64,000 nucleotides of DNA from Pseudarthrobacter sp. NS4 (GCF_024758005.1 NZ_CP103288.1:1984001-2048000); one strand, 5' to 3'; positions 25,139-34,683 are shown, counted from the first letter of the stretch. Translations and numbers: made by a program. Notes: generated from the letters alone by a model not told the origin.

Positions 25139-25173
25139 AACGGCCCGGCACCCTTCGTGGGTGCCGGGCCGTT
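25139..25173. terminator. bidirectional hairpin terminator after polA
   Basis: Perfect 15-bp stem, aacggcccggcaccc at 25139-25153 with 25159-25173, loop ttcgt. It lies between convergent polA and the permease gene; the outer A/T pairs give short U-ends both ways. Confidence 0.85.
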
Positions 25174-25196
25174 CCTGCGCCAAGGGACGCCAGGTG

Positions 25197-26657
25197 TCAG
25201 CTGCTTCTGAGCGCTTCCTCCCGGCGCTGCTTGAGCCGTTCGAGCAGGCGGTGTTCAGAGTCCTCGCCGGGAGCAATTCCTCCCGGAATGCGGAAGAAGA
25301 GAACCAGTCCAAGCACCCACCAGAGGCCGAAGAGGATCCACGGCGGCGGGGTAAGGGTTGCGGGCATCCCGGGAAGGTAGAGGCTGAGCAGTCCGACGCA
25401 CAGGACCACGGCGGCGATGCCAATGACGATGCCGCCGTTGCCCTTGCCGCCGACGCGGAGCGGACGGTCCATCCGGGGTTCGCGCCGGCGCAGGATGACG
25501 AACACCACGGACACCAGGATGTAGGCGATGACAATGCTCGGAGCACCGGAATCCACCAGCCAGCCAAGCATTGATACACCGAAGAAGGGTGCAAGGAATG
25601 ACAGCAGCCCGATGAACAGCAGGGCGTTGACCGGAGTGCGGTACTTGGGGTGCAGCTTGGCGAACCATGCGGGCAACATGCCAGACCGGGCCATCGAATA
25701 CATCAGGCGTGAGGCGCCCAGAAGCAGTGAATTCCAGGAGGTCAGGATTCCGGCGATTCCGCCGGCGATCAGGATCTTCGCCATGACTTCGCTGCCGAAC
25801 AGCGCGCCCATGGCGTCAGCAGTGGCAATGTCAGCCTGGGCGATCTCGCCGGCAGGCATCGCGGAGGACGTGGTCAGGACGGTCATGACGTACCAGACCG
25901 TGGCAAGGAGGACGGCGATGACAACGAGTTTGCCTATCTGCCGCGCCGGAATGTTCACTTCTTCGGCGGACTGGGGGATGACGTCGAAGCCGACGAACAG
26001 GAACGGAACCACCACCAGGACGGCAAAATAGCCGTTCAGCCCGCCAGTGAAGAACGGCTCCATGTTCGTCGCCGAGCCGCCGGTGAAGGAGCCGAATACC
26101 AGCATCAAGCCGATGACCAGCAGGAAGACCACAACGAAAGTCTGGGCGATCCCGGCCAACTTGACGCCAAGGATGTTGATTCCGGTGATCACGACAGCCG
26201 CTACCGCCCCTACCAGGGCCCACGTGAGGTGCACCTGGTAACCGGCGACTTCCCAGAGCGGAATCTGGCTCAGGTCCGGAAAGAGGTATTGCGCCGTACG
26301 CGGCAGCGCGACAGCCTCGAAGGCAACGATCGTGATGTATCCGCCGGTAATGGCCCAGGATCCGATGAAGGACCAACGGGGGCCCATGCCGCGGAGCAGG
26401 AAGTTGTGCTCACCGCCGGCCTTCGGCATGGCGGCCGTCAGTTCGGCGTAGGTCAACCCCACAACACCCATGATTGCACCGCCGGTGACCATGGCCAGGA
26501 CAGCACCCATAGTGCCCGCTGACGCTATCCAACCACCGGTGAGCACCACCCAGCCGAAGCCAATCATGGCCCCGAATCCCAGTGCCAGGGCATCCCAGTT
26601 GCCCAGGACTTTTAACAGGGAAGTGTCCGGCGTTGGTTCAGCTTGTGAAACTTTCAT
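25197..26657 (-). CDS. APC-family amino acid permease
   Basis: 486 residues, about 12 hydrophobic membrane segments. The N-terminal consensus LGFGAMIGFGWVVLTGGWI is the APC helix-1 unwound Gly motif, and GGEHNFLLRGMGPRWSFIGSW follows as in amino acid/polyamine permeases. The C-terminus is charged and cytoplasmic (HRLLERLKQRREEALRSS). It probably imports or exchanges amino acids; specificity is unknown. GAGGAC precedes ATG 26657. It converges with polA across a strong terminator. Confidence 0.87.
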   Translation of the reverse strand: MKVSQAEPTPDTSLLKVLGNWDALALGFGAMIGFGWVVLTGGWIASAGTMGAVLAMVTGGAIMGVVGLTYAELTAAMPKAGGEHNFLLRGMGPRWSFIGSWAITGGYITIVAFEAVALPRTAQYLFPDLSQIPLWEVAGYQVHLTWALVGAVAAVVITGINILGVKLAGIAQTFVVVFLLVIGLMLVFGSFTGGSATNMEPFFTGGLNGYFAVLVVVPFLFVGFDVIPQSAEEVNIPARQIGKLVVIAVLLATVWYVMTVLTTSSAMPAGEIAQADIATADAMGALFGSEVMAKILIAGGIAGILTSWNSLLLGASRLMYSMARSGMLPAWFAKLHPKYRTPVNALLFIGLLSFLAPFFGVSMLGWLVDSGAPSIVIAYILVSVVFVILRRREPRMDRPLRVGGKGNGGIVIGIAAVVLCVGLLSLYLPGMPATLTPPPWILFGLWWVLGLVLFFRIPGGIAPGEDSEHRLLERLKQRREEALRSS

Positions 26658-26906
26658 TCGTCCTCGTTAAGGTTGCGGGTGCTGTGGACAGAAACGCAGC
26701 GTGGGCGCAAACCGCTTTCCCCAGGCCTGTGAAGCGCGTCACGTCGTGCTCCAACATAGACCCAAGCGGCGTGCAGGCGCACTGTGCAATGGCCTAGAAC
26801 AGGGCCGTCCGGTTTGAGCAGGACGCCGATCGGCAGGATGTACCGGGGATCGGTGGACCCGTGATTTGGCTGGTGGCGGCGGCATGCCATGACTAGGCTC
26901 GAAACC
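26658..26906. other. divergent intergenic region
   Basis: 249 bp between the permease and acetyltransferase starts. Apart from the -10 at 26894 I see no strong hairpin or repeat. A 78-codon minus-strand frame (26654-26890) exists but has atypical codon use and no recognisable product. Confidence 0.5.
26894..26899 (+). promoter_or_regulatory. -10 element of the Eis-like gene (leaderless)
   Basis: TAGGCT, seven bases, then GTG 26907. This favours GTG over the upstream ATG at 26889, which would lie before the -10. Confidence 0.5.
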
Positions 26907-28205
26907 GTGGCTGAACTGAGTGGAAACTACGAAATCCGGCGCTTCGGCGCGGTGTCCAAGGGCAAGGACGGCTATGCAGAGGCTGAAACCTGGAGCCGTG
27001 CCGTATCTTTCGGATTCCATGAATCCACCCGGACACCTGAGCATGTGGCAAAGTCCCTCGCCACCTACGAAAGCGACGGGCGCGTCCTGACCGGCGCCTA
27101 CCAAACCGGCCAGGTGGCGCCGGGCTCGCTGCCTGCCGACGTGCCGGTGGCCACCTTCGCGACATTCCGCAAAACCCTGAACATCGGCTTCGGCCGGACC
27201 CTCGAGAGCCAGTTGGTCACCTCCGTGACAGTGCGGACCTCGCACCGCCGCCGCGGACTGCTGCGGCGGATGATGAGCGAGGACCTGCGCCTCGCCAGGG
27301 AGGACGGCATCGCTGTTGCTGCCCTCACCGCTTCGGAAGGGACCATCTACGGACGCTTCGGTTACGGCGTGGCCAGCTTCGAGCGAACGGTCAAAGTTGA
27401 TACCACTGCACGGTTTAGCCTGCAGCACCAGGCCACAGGCAGCGTGGAGGTTGCCGACCCCAAAGCCCTGCTGGAGCTGGCTCCTGCGGTGTTTGACCGC
27501 GTGCACCGGCTGACCCCGGGGTCCATCGGCCGGCAGGAGTGGTACCGGCAGTTGGTATCCGGATCCCTGGGCCACGAAGGCAAGGAAGATCCTGCCGTCA
27601 AAGTGGCGCTCCACTACGGCCCCGGCGGAGACGTTGACGGCTACGTCTCCTACAAGTTCCTCGGCTGGGACAAGGAGCCGTACACGGTGGAAGTGGTCGA
27701 TCTGTTGGCGGCCACCAACGACGCCTACCTCGAGCTGTGGCAATACCTGGGCGCCGTCGACCTTGTGGAGCGCGTCTCCTGGGAAGAAGCGCCTGTCGAT
27801 GACCCGCTCGCATGGGCCCTCACGGATCCGCGCTGCATCGATTCCTCGGACAGCCGGGACATGCTCTGGCTCCGGATCCTTGACGCTCCCAAGGCGCTGG
27901 CCGCCCGGCACTACCCGGCGGACGGAAAGCTGGTCCTGGACCTCCGTGACCCGCTGGGCCTCACGGCGGGGACTTACGCCCTGGCAGTGGAAGGCGGCCA
28001 GGCCGCTGCCGAGCGGCTGCCGGACAATACGCCGGCGGACCTGACGCTGGGCGTTTCCGCGCTCTCCTCGATTTACCTGGGCGGCGTCTGCCCCGTCACG
28101 CTGGCCGCGGCAGGGAAGATTTGCGAAAACGCCTCCGGCGCTGCGCTGAAAGCCCGGCAGATGTTCGCGGTGGAGCGGGCCACGCACTGCCTTACCCACT
28201 TCTGA
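26907..28205 (+). CDS. GNAT acetyltransferase of the Eis family
   Basis: 432 residues: two GNAT-like halves and a C-terminal SCP2-like domain, as in Eis. The acetyl-CoA loop is VTVRTSHRRRGLLRRMM (near residue 110), followed by AALTASEGTIYGRFGYG with the conserved Tyr. The protein ends ...CLTHF; in Eis the C-terminal carboxylate of a terminal Phe is the proposed general base, and it is kept here. Eis proteins acetylate aminoglycosides and lysine-containing substrates, so a similar broad N-acetyltransferase activity is inferred. Confidence 0.87.
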   Translation: MAELSGNYEIRRFGAVSKGKDGYAEAETWSRAVSFGFHESTRTPEHVAKSLATYESDGRVLTGAYQTGQVAPGSLPADVPVATFATFRKTLNIGFGRTLESQLVTSVTVRTSHRRRGLLRRMMSEDLRLAREDGIAVAALTASEGTIYGRFGYGVASFERTVKVDTTARFSLQHQATGSVEVADPKALLELAPAVFDRVHRLTPGSIGRQEWYRQLVSGSLGHEGKEDPAVKVALHYGPGGDVDGYVSYKFLGWDKEPYTVEVVDLLAATNDAYLELWQYLGAVDLVERVSWEEAPVDDPLAWALTDPRCIDSSDSRDMLWLRILDAPKALAARHYPADGKLVLDLRDPLGLTAGTYALAVEGGQAAAERLPDNTPADLTLGVSALSSIYLGGVCPVTLAAAGKICENASGAALKARQMFAVERATHCLTHF

Positions 28206-28227
28206 CGGGACGGCGCAGGGGCCCGCT

Positions 28228-28257
28228 TTGACCCCTGTTGCGGGCTACGACTAGAAT
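28228..28257 (+). promoter_or_regulatory. rpsA promoter (-35 TTGACC, -10 TAGAAT)
   Basis: TTGACC at 28228-28233 and TAGAAT at 28252-28257, an 18-bp spacer. This is the most consensus-like housekeeping promoter in the window. It predicts a leader of about 150 nt before the rpsA ATG. Confidence 0.75.
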
Positions 28258-28341
28258 AAACGGGCGTGTACCACGTGCACGTTCTCTAAAATCCACAAAA
28301 TCAGGATGACCCCGGAGGATCCGTCGGATTCACCGCGAATC

Positions 28342-28367
28342 GCGCCTGCGTTCCATAACGCGGGCGC
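28342..28367 (+). other. hairpin in the rpsA leader
   Basis: An 11-bp stem (one G-U pair): arms 28342-28352 and 28357-28367 around a ccat loop, about 80 nt after the predicted transcription start and 48 nt before the ATG. It could be a target for S1 autoregulation, which is known in E. coli; this link is inference. Confidence 0.5.
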
Positions 28368-28414
28368 ACTGGTTTGCCTGACCGACTAACTATCCACAAC
28401 GGAGCCCCTACTAC

Positions 28415-29890
28415 ATGACCATCACCTCCACCGAGAAGCCCGGTACCCCCGTAGTCGCGATTAACGACATCGGTACCGCTGAGGACTTCCTCGCAGCTGT
28501 CGACGCCACCATCAAGTACTTCAACGACGGAGACCTCGTCGAAGGTACCGTCGTCAAGGTCGACCGCGATGAAGTCCTGCTCGACATCGGTTACAAGACC
28601 GAAGGTGTCATCCCCTCCCGCGAGCTGTCCATCAAGCACGACGTTGATCCCGGAGACGTCGTCTCCGTCGGCGATCAGGTCGAAGCCCTGGTGCTCACCA
28701 AGGAAGACAAAGAAGGCCGTCTGATCCTCTCCAAGAAGCGTGCTCAGTACGAGCGCGCCTGGGGCGACATCGAGAAGGTCAAGGAAGAAGACGGGGTTGT
28801 CACCGGTACCGTCATCGAGGTTGTCAAGGGTGGTCTTATCCTCGACATCGGCCTGCGCGGCTTCCTGCCCGCATCCCTCGTCGAGATGCGCCGTGTGCGC
28901 GACCTGGCTCCGTACATCGGCCAGCAGATCGAAGCCAAGATCATCGAGCTGGACAAGAACCGCAACAACGTGGTCCTGTCCCGCCGTGCATGGCTCGAGC
29001 AGACCCAGTCCGAGGTCCGCTCCACCTTCCTCAACAAGCTGGAAAAGGGCCAGGTCCGTCCCGGCGTTGTTTCCTCCATCGTCAACTTCGGTGCCTTCGT
29101 GGACCTGGGCGGCGTAGACGGCCTGGTTCACGTTTCCGAGCTGTCCTGGAAGCACATCGACCACCCGTCCGAGGTTGTCGAGGTTGGCCAGGAAGTCACC
29201 GTCGAGGTTCTCGAGGTCGACCTGGACCGCGAGCGCGTTTCCCTGTCGCTCAAGGCTACGCAGGAAGATCCGTGGCAGACCTTCGCCCGCACCCACGCCC
29301 TCGGCCAGGTTGTTCCGGGTAAGGTCACCAAGCTGGTTCCGTTCGGTGCGTTTGTCCGCGTCGAAGACGGCATCGAAGGCCTCGTTCACATCTCGGAGCT
29401 CGCTGTGCGCCACGTTGAACTGGCTGAGCAGGTTGTCTCCGTTGGTGACGAGCTGTTCGTCAAGGTCATCGACATCGACCTTGAGCGCCGCCGTATCTCG
29501 CTGTCCCTCAAGCAGGCCAACGAGGGCGTCGACGCCGACAGCACCGAGTTCGATCCCGCTCTGTACGGCATGGCCGCAGAGTACGACGAAGAGGGCAACT
29601 ACAAGTACCCCGAGGGCTTCGATCCCGAGTCCAACGAGTGGCTTGAAGGCTACGAGAACCAGCGCGCCGCCTGGGAGCAGCAGTACGCTGACGCCCAGAC
29701 CCGTTGGGAAGCCCACAAGAAGCAGGTTGCCCAGCACGCTGCCGATGACGCTGCAGCTGCAACGTCCGGTGAGGGCGACTCCGGCACCACCAGCTACTCC
29801 TCCGAGCCTGCTGTCACCGACACCGGTGCCGGCACCCTGGCTTCGGATGAGGCTCTTGCCGCCCTGCGTGAGAAGCTGACCGGCAACTAA
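28415..29890 (+). CDS. rpsA: 30S ribosomal protein S1
   Basis: 491 residues with four S1 (OB-fold) domains at about 38-107, 125-191, 212-280 and 297-366, each showing the G-x-V-x-G-x-V and GxFV/GFLP pattern (for example GVVSSIVNFGAFVDLGGVDGLVHVSELSW). An acidic, Ala/Ser-rich C-terminal tail follows. Four domains is the usual actinobacterial form against six in E. coli. It binds mRNA on the 30S subunit. Preceded by a strong promoter and a 150-nt structured leader, and followed by the strongest terminator in the window. Confidence 0.97.
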   Translation: MTITSTEKPGTPVVAINDIGTAEDFLAAVDATIKYFNDGDLVEGTVVKVDRDEVLLDIGYKTEGVIPSRELSIKHDVDPGDVVSVGDQVEALVLTKEDKEGRLILSKKRAQYERAWGDIEKVKEEDGVVTGTVIEVVKGGLILDIGLRGFLPASLVEMRRVRDLAPYIGQQIEAKIIELDKNRNNVVLSRRAWLEQTQSEVRSTFLNKLEKGQVRPGVVSSIVNFGAFVDLGGVDGLVHVSELSWKHIDHPSEVVEVGQEVTVEVLEVDLDRERVSLSLKATQEDPWQTFARTHALGQVVPGKVTKLVPFGAFVRVEDGIEGLVHISELAVRHVELAEQVVSVGDELFVKVIDIDLERRRISLSLKQANEGVDADSTEFDPALYGMAAEYDEEGNYKYPEGFDPESNEWLEGYENQRAAWEQQYADAQTRWEAHKKQVAQHAADDAAAATSGEGDSGTTSYSSEPAVTDTGAGTLASDEALAALREKLTGN

Positions 29891-29919
29891 TTGCCACCGG
29901 CGCCGGGGTTTCCGGTGCC

Positions 29920-29961
29920 AACGCAACAGGCCCCCTGCGAAAGCAGGGGGCCTGTTGCGTT
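29920..29961. terminator. bidirectional terminator after rpsA
   Basis: Perfect 19-bp stem (29920-29938 with 29943-29961) closed by a GAAA tetraloop. The arms begin AACGCAACAGG and end CTGTTGCGTT, giving U-rich ends in both directions. It separates rpsA from the convergent acetyltransferase gene. Confidence 0.92.
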
Positions 29962-30002
29962 AACGGTCAATGGTTGACGGGACCCGCTTCGGTACGTGTG
30001 CC

Positions 30003-30506
30003 TTAAAGTTCGACGACGGCGCCAACCGTGCCGTCGTCGTCGGGCGTCAGGTGGGCACCAAGCCCGGCCAGCAGTCGCCGTGCGCCCAGGTTGTCAGCCA
30101 GCGTACGGGCCACCACCCGCGTCAGCCCGGCCCGGCGCGCCTCGGCGAGGACCAGGCGCAGTGCAGCAGTTCCTATTCCCCGGGACCGGAAGCTCCTGCC
30201 GAGCCAGATGCCCGTTTCCGCCACAGTCCCGCTGCCGGCGTCGGCAACGCGGCGGAGCCGCACGGACCCGGCGAGGTCGCCGCCGCAGAGAACGCCCCAG
30301 GTCTTCTCTCCGGCCGCCCCAGCGAGGCCGTCCGCAGCGGCGCGGTGGTAGCTGCGGAACCAGGCGGTGCGTTCGGGATTCCAGCCGGCCCCGCCCAGCG
30401 GCGGGGCAACCTCGTCGGGGGATGCGTCGCGCTTTGCCAGTGCCAGCAGGGATTCCAGGACGGCGTCATCCACATCCACCAGGGAAACATCAGGGGACTG
30501 GGACAT
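30003..30506 (-). CDS. GNAT-family N-acetyltransferase
   Basis: 167 residues. VAETGIWLGRSFRSRGIGTAALRLVLAEAR (near residue 90-115) contains the R/Q-x-x-G-x-G/A acetyl-CoA motif, and ADNLGARRLLAGLGA is the family C-terminal helix. Rim-like protein or small-molecule acetylation is possible; the substrate is unknown. ATG 30506 lies inside the end of the YigZ gene (17-nt overlap), so the two are translationally coupled. Confidence 0.85.
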   Translation of the reverse strand: MSQSPDVSLVDVDDAVLESLLALAKRDASPDEVAPPLGGAGWNPERTAWFRSYHRAAADGLAGAAGEKTWGVLCGGDLAGSVRLRRVADAGSGTVAETGIWLGRSFRSRGIGTAALRLVLAEARRAGLTRVVARTLADNLGARRLLAGLGAHLTPDDDGTVGAVVEL

Positions 30507-31179
30507 CCACCCACTCCGTACCCTCCCGGGTGAGCATGGCGGATCCGGCAGTCATGGACCGGAGACGCTCGGCGGCGGCCTCAATGGAAGCCGGGTCGTC
30601 CGCCAGCGCCACGCGCAGGACAGTCTCCTGGTTGCCGTAGCTTGTTTCGCCCATCACAAACCCGGCCGCCCTCAGGTCGTTTTCGAGCCTGCCGGCTGCC
30701 CCCGGTGCCACTGCCGTGGAGCAGATGCGAAGCCGGCCGCGCCGCACCATGGGAGCCAGCGCAAGCGCTGAGGAGACAGATTCGGAGTAGGCGCGGACCA
30801 GGCCTCCAGCCCCCAGCAGCACCCCGCCAAAGTAGCGGACGACGACGGCGCTTACGTCGCTCAGGTCTGCCACGCCGGGCGCGGTCTCCCTCTTGGCAAG
30901 GGCCTCGAGCATGGGGAGGCCGGCCGTTCCGGACGGTTCGCCATCGTCACTGGAACGCTGCACATCCCGGTCGGGTCCGATGATGAAGGCGGAACAGTGG
31001 TGCCGGGCATCGTGGAATTCGCGGCGGAGCGACGCCACCAGGCCACGGGCGTCCTCTTCGGTGCCTGTGCGCCTCAGGACGGTAATGAACCGGGAGCGCT
31101 TCACTTCAAGCTCGTGTCGGAAGTCCTGCCCTGCGGGCAGGGTGGTGTAGGCGGTGGTCCTGCTTTCCAGCTCTTGCAT
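30490..31179 (-). CDS. YigZ/IMPACT-family protein
   Basis: 229 residues. The IMPACT N-terminal core is evident: KRSRFITVLRRTGTEEDARGL, DARHHCSAFIIG, SSDDGEPSGTAGLPMLEAL and VVVRYFGGVLLGAGGLVRAYS, followed by a small alpha/beta C-terminal domain. YigZ proteins are conserved, possibly ribosome- or translation-associated; biochemical function is unsettled. Start ATG 31179 has a TAGACT hexamer 7 nt upstream. Divergent from coaE and upstream of the overlapping GNAT gene. Confidence 0.88.
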   Translation of the reverse strand: MQELESRTTAYTTLPAGQDFRHELEVKRSRFITVLRRTGTEEDARGLVASLRREFHDARHHCSAFIIGPDRDVQRSSDDGEPSGTAGLPMLEALAKRETAPGVADLSDVSAVVVRYFGGVLLGAGGLVRAYSESVSSALALAPMVRRGRLRICSTAVAPGAAGRLENDLRAAGFVMGETSYGNQETVLRVALADDPASIEAAAERLRSMTAGSAMLTREGTEWVDVPVP

Positions 31180-31186
31180 CCGCCCA

Positions 31187-31192
31187 AGTCTA
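31187..31192 (-). promoter_or_regulatory. -10 element of the YigZ-family gene (leaderless)
   Basis: TAGACT on the minus strand, seven bases (TGGGCGG), then ATG 31179. Confidence 0.5.
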
Positions 31193-31212
31193 GTTCGGGT
31201 GCCGGTGGGGAT

Positions 31213-31218
31213 TAGTGT
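31213..31218 (+). promoter_or_regulatory. -10 element of coaE (leaderless)
   Basis: TAGTGT, six bases, then GTG 31225. The intervening GGGAGG is purine-rich but too close to the start to act as an ideal Shine-Dalgarno. Confidence 0.45.
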
Positions 31219-31224
31219 GGGAGG

Positions 31225-32436
31225 GTGCTGAAGATCGGTTTGACGGGCGGAATCGCCTCGGGGAAGTCTGTGGTGGCCGCGCAGCTCAGGAAACGCGGCG
31301 CAGTGCTGGTTGACGCCGACGCGCTGGCCCGGGAGGTGGTGGAGCCCGGTACAGAGGGCCTGCGCCGCATTGTGGCCGAGTTCGGGTCCGGGATGCTGGG
31401 CGATGACGGACGGCTGGACCGCGCACGCCTCGGCGAAGTGGTTTTCGGCAATCCGGAACGGCTTGGCATCCTGAACGGGATAGTCCACCCTCTGGTCCGT
31501 GCGCGTGCCGCAGCCATCGTGGCTGCCGCCGGTGATGCCGTGGTGGTCCAGGACATTCCGCTGCTCGTGGAAACAGGCCAGGGGAGTGACTTCCACCTGG
31601 TTGTCGTGGTGGATGCCCCCTACGACGTGCGGGTGCAGCGGATGCTGGAGCGCCGGGGCATGACCGCCGATGCAGCCCGTTCCCGGATGGCGGCCCAGGC
31701 GTCGCGGGAGGAGCGTTTGGCCGCGGCCGATGTCGTCCTCGATAACTCCGGCAGCATGGAGGACCTGGTGAAGCAGGTGGACGAACTCTGGGATGCGCGG
31801 CTTGGACCGTTTGCCCGGAACCTGGCGGCAGGGATCCGCGCGGCGAGGAACGGCGGGCCCGTCCTGGAACCGTACAGGGAGGAATGGCCGAAGCAGGCTG
31901 CCAGGATCGCGGCAAGGCTGTTGACAGCGGCCCCCGGGCTGATCCTGGCTGTGGACCACATCGGCTCCACGTCTGTCCCCGGGCTGGCCGCGAAGGACGT
32001 TATCGACCTGCAGGTTGCGGTATCCGGCCTGGAAGTTGCAGACAGTATCGCTCCACTGCTGGCTGAAGCCGGATTCCCGCTGGTGCCCGACGCCGGGTCC
32101 GATACGCCCAAACCAACCGGGGCGGATCCCCGGCAGTGGCAGAAACGGTTCCACGCCAACGCCGACCCCGGCCGTCCGGTCAACATCCACGTCCGTGTTG
32201 CCGGCTCGCCCGGATGGCGTTACGCCCTGATGTTCCGGGACTGGCTGCGGGAAAATCCGTCCGCGCTCCGACTCTACGCAGCGCATAAGGCAGATCTTGC
32301 GGGCCGCTTTGCCGGCTCGGTCAGCACCAGGGCGTATGCCGAGGCCAAGGAACCATGGTTTACGGATGTTGCGTGGCCGCGAATGTCTGCTTGGGCCGAG
32401 GACGCCGGGTGGGCCCCGCCGTCGTACGGGTCCTGA
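31225..32436 (+). CDS. coaE: dephospho-CoA kinase fused to a GrpB/UPF0157 domain
   Basis: 403 residues in two parts. Residues 1 to about 200 are dephospho-CoA kinase: P-loop GGIASGKS at 8-15, VDADALAREV and DIPLLVETG. It catalyses the last step of CoA synthesis. Residues about 210-400 are a GrpB/UPF0157 nucleotidyltransferase-like domain (VDHIGSTSVPGLAAKDVIDLQVAV, NIHVRVAG). This fusion matches the mycobacterial CoaE architecture. The role of the second domain is not settled; folding support or regulation of the kinase has been proposed. Confidence 0.93.
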   Translation: MLKIGLTGGIASGKSVVAAQLRKRGAVLVDADALAREVVEPGTEGLRRIVAEFGSGMLGDDGRLDRARLGEVVFGNPERLGILNGIVHPLVRARAAAIVAAAGDAVVVQDIPLLVETGQGSDFHLVVVVDAPYDVRVQRMLERRGMTADAARSRMAAQASREERLAAADVVLDNSGSMEDLVKQVDELWDARLGPFARNLAAGIRAARNGGPVLEPYREEWPKQAARIAARLLTAAPGLILAVDHIGSTSVPGLAAKDVIDLQVAVSGLEVADSIAPLLAEAGFPLVPDAGSDTPKPTGADPRQWQKRFHANADPGRPVNIHVRVAGSPGWRYALMFRDWLRENPSALRLYAAHKADLAGRFAGSVSTRAYAEAKEPWFTDVAWPRMSAWAEDAGWAPPSYGS

Positions 32437-32504
32437 GGCCGGTCCGTGGACCCGGCGGCTGTTCGCCTGTAACGGACTCGCCCACCAGTGTCAGTGCCCG
32501 GTTG

Positions 32505-32510
32505 TAGATT
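32505..32510 (+). promoter_or_regulatory. -10 element of uvrB (leaderless)
   Basis: TAGATT, six bases, then ATG 32517, with no Shine-Dalgarno sequence. Confidence 0.55.
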
Positions 32511-32516
32511 AGATCC

Positions 32517-34613
32517 ATGAGCCTTGCGCAGGATATCAACCGTGTTGTAGCGCCTTTCGAGGTCATCAGCGAATTCAAGCCCGCGGGTGACCAGCCTGCC
32601 GCCATCGCAGAACTGACGCAGCGGATTAAGAACGGCGAAAAGGACGTGGTGCTGCTCGGCGCCACCGGTACCGGTAAGAGCGCCACCACGGCCTGGTTGA
32701 TCGAGCAGGTCCAGCGCCCAACCCTGGTGATGGTGCAGAACAAGACCCTCGCGGCGCAGCTGGCCAACGAATTCCGCGAGCTCCTGCCCAACAACGCGGT
32801 GGAGTACTTCGTCTCCTACTACGACTACTACCAGCCCGAAGCGTACGTGGCGCAGACGGACACCTTCATTGAAAAGGACTCCTCCATCAATGAGGAAGTT
32901 GAAAGGCTCCGCCACTCCGCCACCAACGCCCTTCTGACCCGTCGGGACGTGATCGTCGTGGCTACCGTTTCCTGCATTTACGGCCTGGGCACCCCGGAAG
33001 AGTACATCGCCGGGATGGTTACCCTCCGCAAGGGCCAGGAAATGAACCGGGACGACCTCCTCCGGAAGTTCGTCTCCATGCAATACGCGCGCAATGACAT
33101 GGACTTCCACCGGGGCACCTTCCGGGTCCGCGGGGACACCGTGGAAATCATCCCGATGTACGAGGAACTGGCCATCCGGATTGAGTTCTTCGGTGACGAA
33201 ATCGAGAACATCCACACGCTTCACCCGCTGACCGGAGAGGTGATCCGGGACGAAGAGGAAATGTATGTTTTCCCTGCCTCCCACTACGTGGCCGGGCCCG
33301 AACGGATGTCCAGGGCCATCAAGCGTATCGAGGACGAGCTTGCGGACCGGCTGAAGGTACTGGAAAGCCAGAACAAGCTGGTGGAAGCGCAGCGGCTGCG
33401 GATGCGGACCAACTATGACCTCGAAATGATGCAGCAGATGGGCTTCTGCAACGGTATTGAGAACTACTCCTCGCACATTGACGGCCGCGGCCCGGGAACA
33501 GCTCCGCACTGCCTCCTCGACTATTTCCCGGACGACTTCCTGCTGGTGGTGGACGAATCCCACGTGACCATCCCGCAAATCGGCGCCATGTATGAAGGGG
33601 ACATGTCCCGAAAGCGGAACCTGGTGGACTTTGGCTTCCGCCTGCCCTCGGCGATGGACAACAGGCCACTCAAGTGGGACGAATTCCTCCAGCGCATTGG
33701 CCAGACCGTCTACCTGTCCGCCACGCCCGGGAAGTACGAACTTGGCAAGGCTGACGGTTTCGTCCAGCAGATCATTCGGCCTACCGGGCTTGTCGATCCT
33801 GAGGTGGTGGTCAAGCCCACCAAGGGCCAGATTGATGACCTGCTGGGGGAGATTAAGACCCGTACGGCAAAGAACGAGCGCATCCTGGTCACTACCCTGA
33901 CGAAGCGCATGGCCGAGGACCTCACGGACTACCTCCTGGGCCACGGCATCAAAGTGGAGTACCTGCACTCGGACGTCGATACCCTCCGGCGCGTGGAACT
34001 GCTGCGCGAACTGCGGATGGGCAGTTTCGACGTACTGGTGGGCATCAACCTCCTCCGCGAAGGCCTCGACCTCCCCGAAGTGTCCCTGGTGAGCATCCTG
34101 GACGCGGACAAGGAGGGCTTCCTGCGCTCCTCCACGTCACTGATCCAGACCATCGGCCGCGCTGCCCGCAACGTCTCCGGGCAGGTGCACATGTACGCGG
34201 ACCGCATCACGGATTCGATGGCGCACGCCATCGACGAGACCAACCGGCGCCGCGCCATCCAGGTCGCCTACAACACCAAGCACGGTGTGGACCCCCAACC
34301 GCTGCGGAAGAAAATCGCCGACATCACCGACCAACTGGCCAAGGAAGACGCCGACACCCAGGAACTGCTCAACAACAACCGCCTGGCCAAGGGTGGCAAG
34401 CGGAAGCCCGCGGCTAAGGCTGCCGCCCAGGTGCGCTCTGACGGCCTGGCCGCTGCTCCCGCGGAGGACCTGGTGGGCCTGATCGAACAGCTCACCGAGC
34501 AGATGCACGGCGCTGCCGCCGAACTTCAGTTCGAAGTGGCGGCCCGGATCCGGGACGAGGTCAGCGAACTCAAAAAGGAACTGCGCCAGATGCAGGCAGC
34601 CGGCCACGCCTGA
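32517..34613 (+). CDS. uvrB: UvrABC system protein B
   Basis: 698 residues. Walker A is GATGTGKS at 48-55. The beta-hairpin [11 protein letters not shown] inserts into DNA, DESHVT is the Walker B-like motif, and QTIGRAARN is helicase motif VI. A C-terminal UVR domain ([24 protein letters not shown], about 655-690) binds UvrC. It verifies damage and loads UvrC in nucleotide excision repair. Predicted leaderless ATG start; no LexA palindrome is obvious upstream. Confidence 0.97.
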   Translation: MSLAQDINRVVAPFEVISEFKPAGDQPAAIAELTQRIKNGEKDVVLLGATGTGKSATTAWLIEQVQRPTLVMVQNKTLAAQLANEFRELLPNNAVEYFVSYYDYYQPEAYVAQTDTFIEKDSSINEEVERLRHSATNALLTRRDVIVVATVSCIYGLGTPEEYIAGMVTLRKGQEMNRDDLLRKFVSMQYARNDMDFHRGTFRVRGDTVEIIPMYEELAIRIEFFGDEIENIHTLHPLTGEVIRDEEEMYVFPASHYVAGPERMSRAIKRIEDELADRLKVLESQNKLVEAQRLRMRTNYDLEMMQQMGFCNGIENYSSHIDGRGPGTAPHCLLDYFPDDFLLVVDESHVTIPQIGAMYEGDMSRKRNLVDFGFRLPSAMDNRPLKWDEFLQRIGQTVYLSATPGKYELGKADGFVQQIIRPTGLVDPEVVVKPTKGQIDDLLGEIKTRTAKNERILVTTLTKRMAEDLTDYLLGHGIKVEYLHSDVDTLRRVELLRELRMGSFDVLVGINLLREGLDLPEVSLVSILDADKEGFLRSSTSLIQTIGRAARNVSGQVHMYADRITDSMAHAIDETNRRRAIQVAYNTKHGVDPQPLRKKIADITDQLAKEDADTQELLNNNRLAKGGKRKPAAKAAAQVRSDGLAAAPAEDLVGLIEQLTEQMHGAAAELQFEVAARIRDEVSELKKELRQMQAAGHA

Positions 34614-34662
34614 GCACCGTCCGGCGGCATGTGACGGTCCCGCGCATGGCGGCACTTCCGGC

Positions 34663-34668
34663 TAGGGT
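34663..34668 (+). promoter_or_regulatory. -10 element of the riboswitch-terC transcript
   Basis: TAGGGT places the transcription start near 34675, about 10 nt before the riboswitch. An overlapping TACAGT at 34668 is an alternative. No clear -35. Confidence 0.45.
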
Positions 34669-34683
34669 ACAGTTAACGTCACG

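Noticed and set aside
26654..26890. 78-codon minus-strand frame overlapping the permease start by 4 nt (ATGA)
   Set aside because: The ATGA overlap is automatic for a gene starting ATGAAA. Codon use is atypical, the product is Arg/His/Pro-rich with no family, and it would overlap the Eis-like promoter.
28301..29926. 541-codon minus-strand frame opposite rpsA
   Set aside because: It covers the rpsA coding region and crosses its strong terminator. The Leu/Val/Gly/Asp-rich product mirrors S1 codons.
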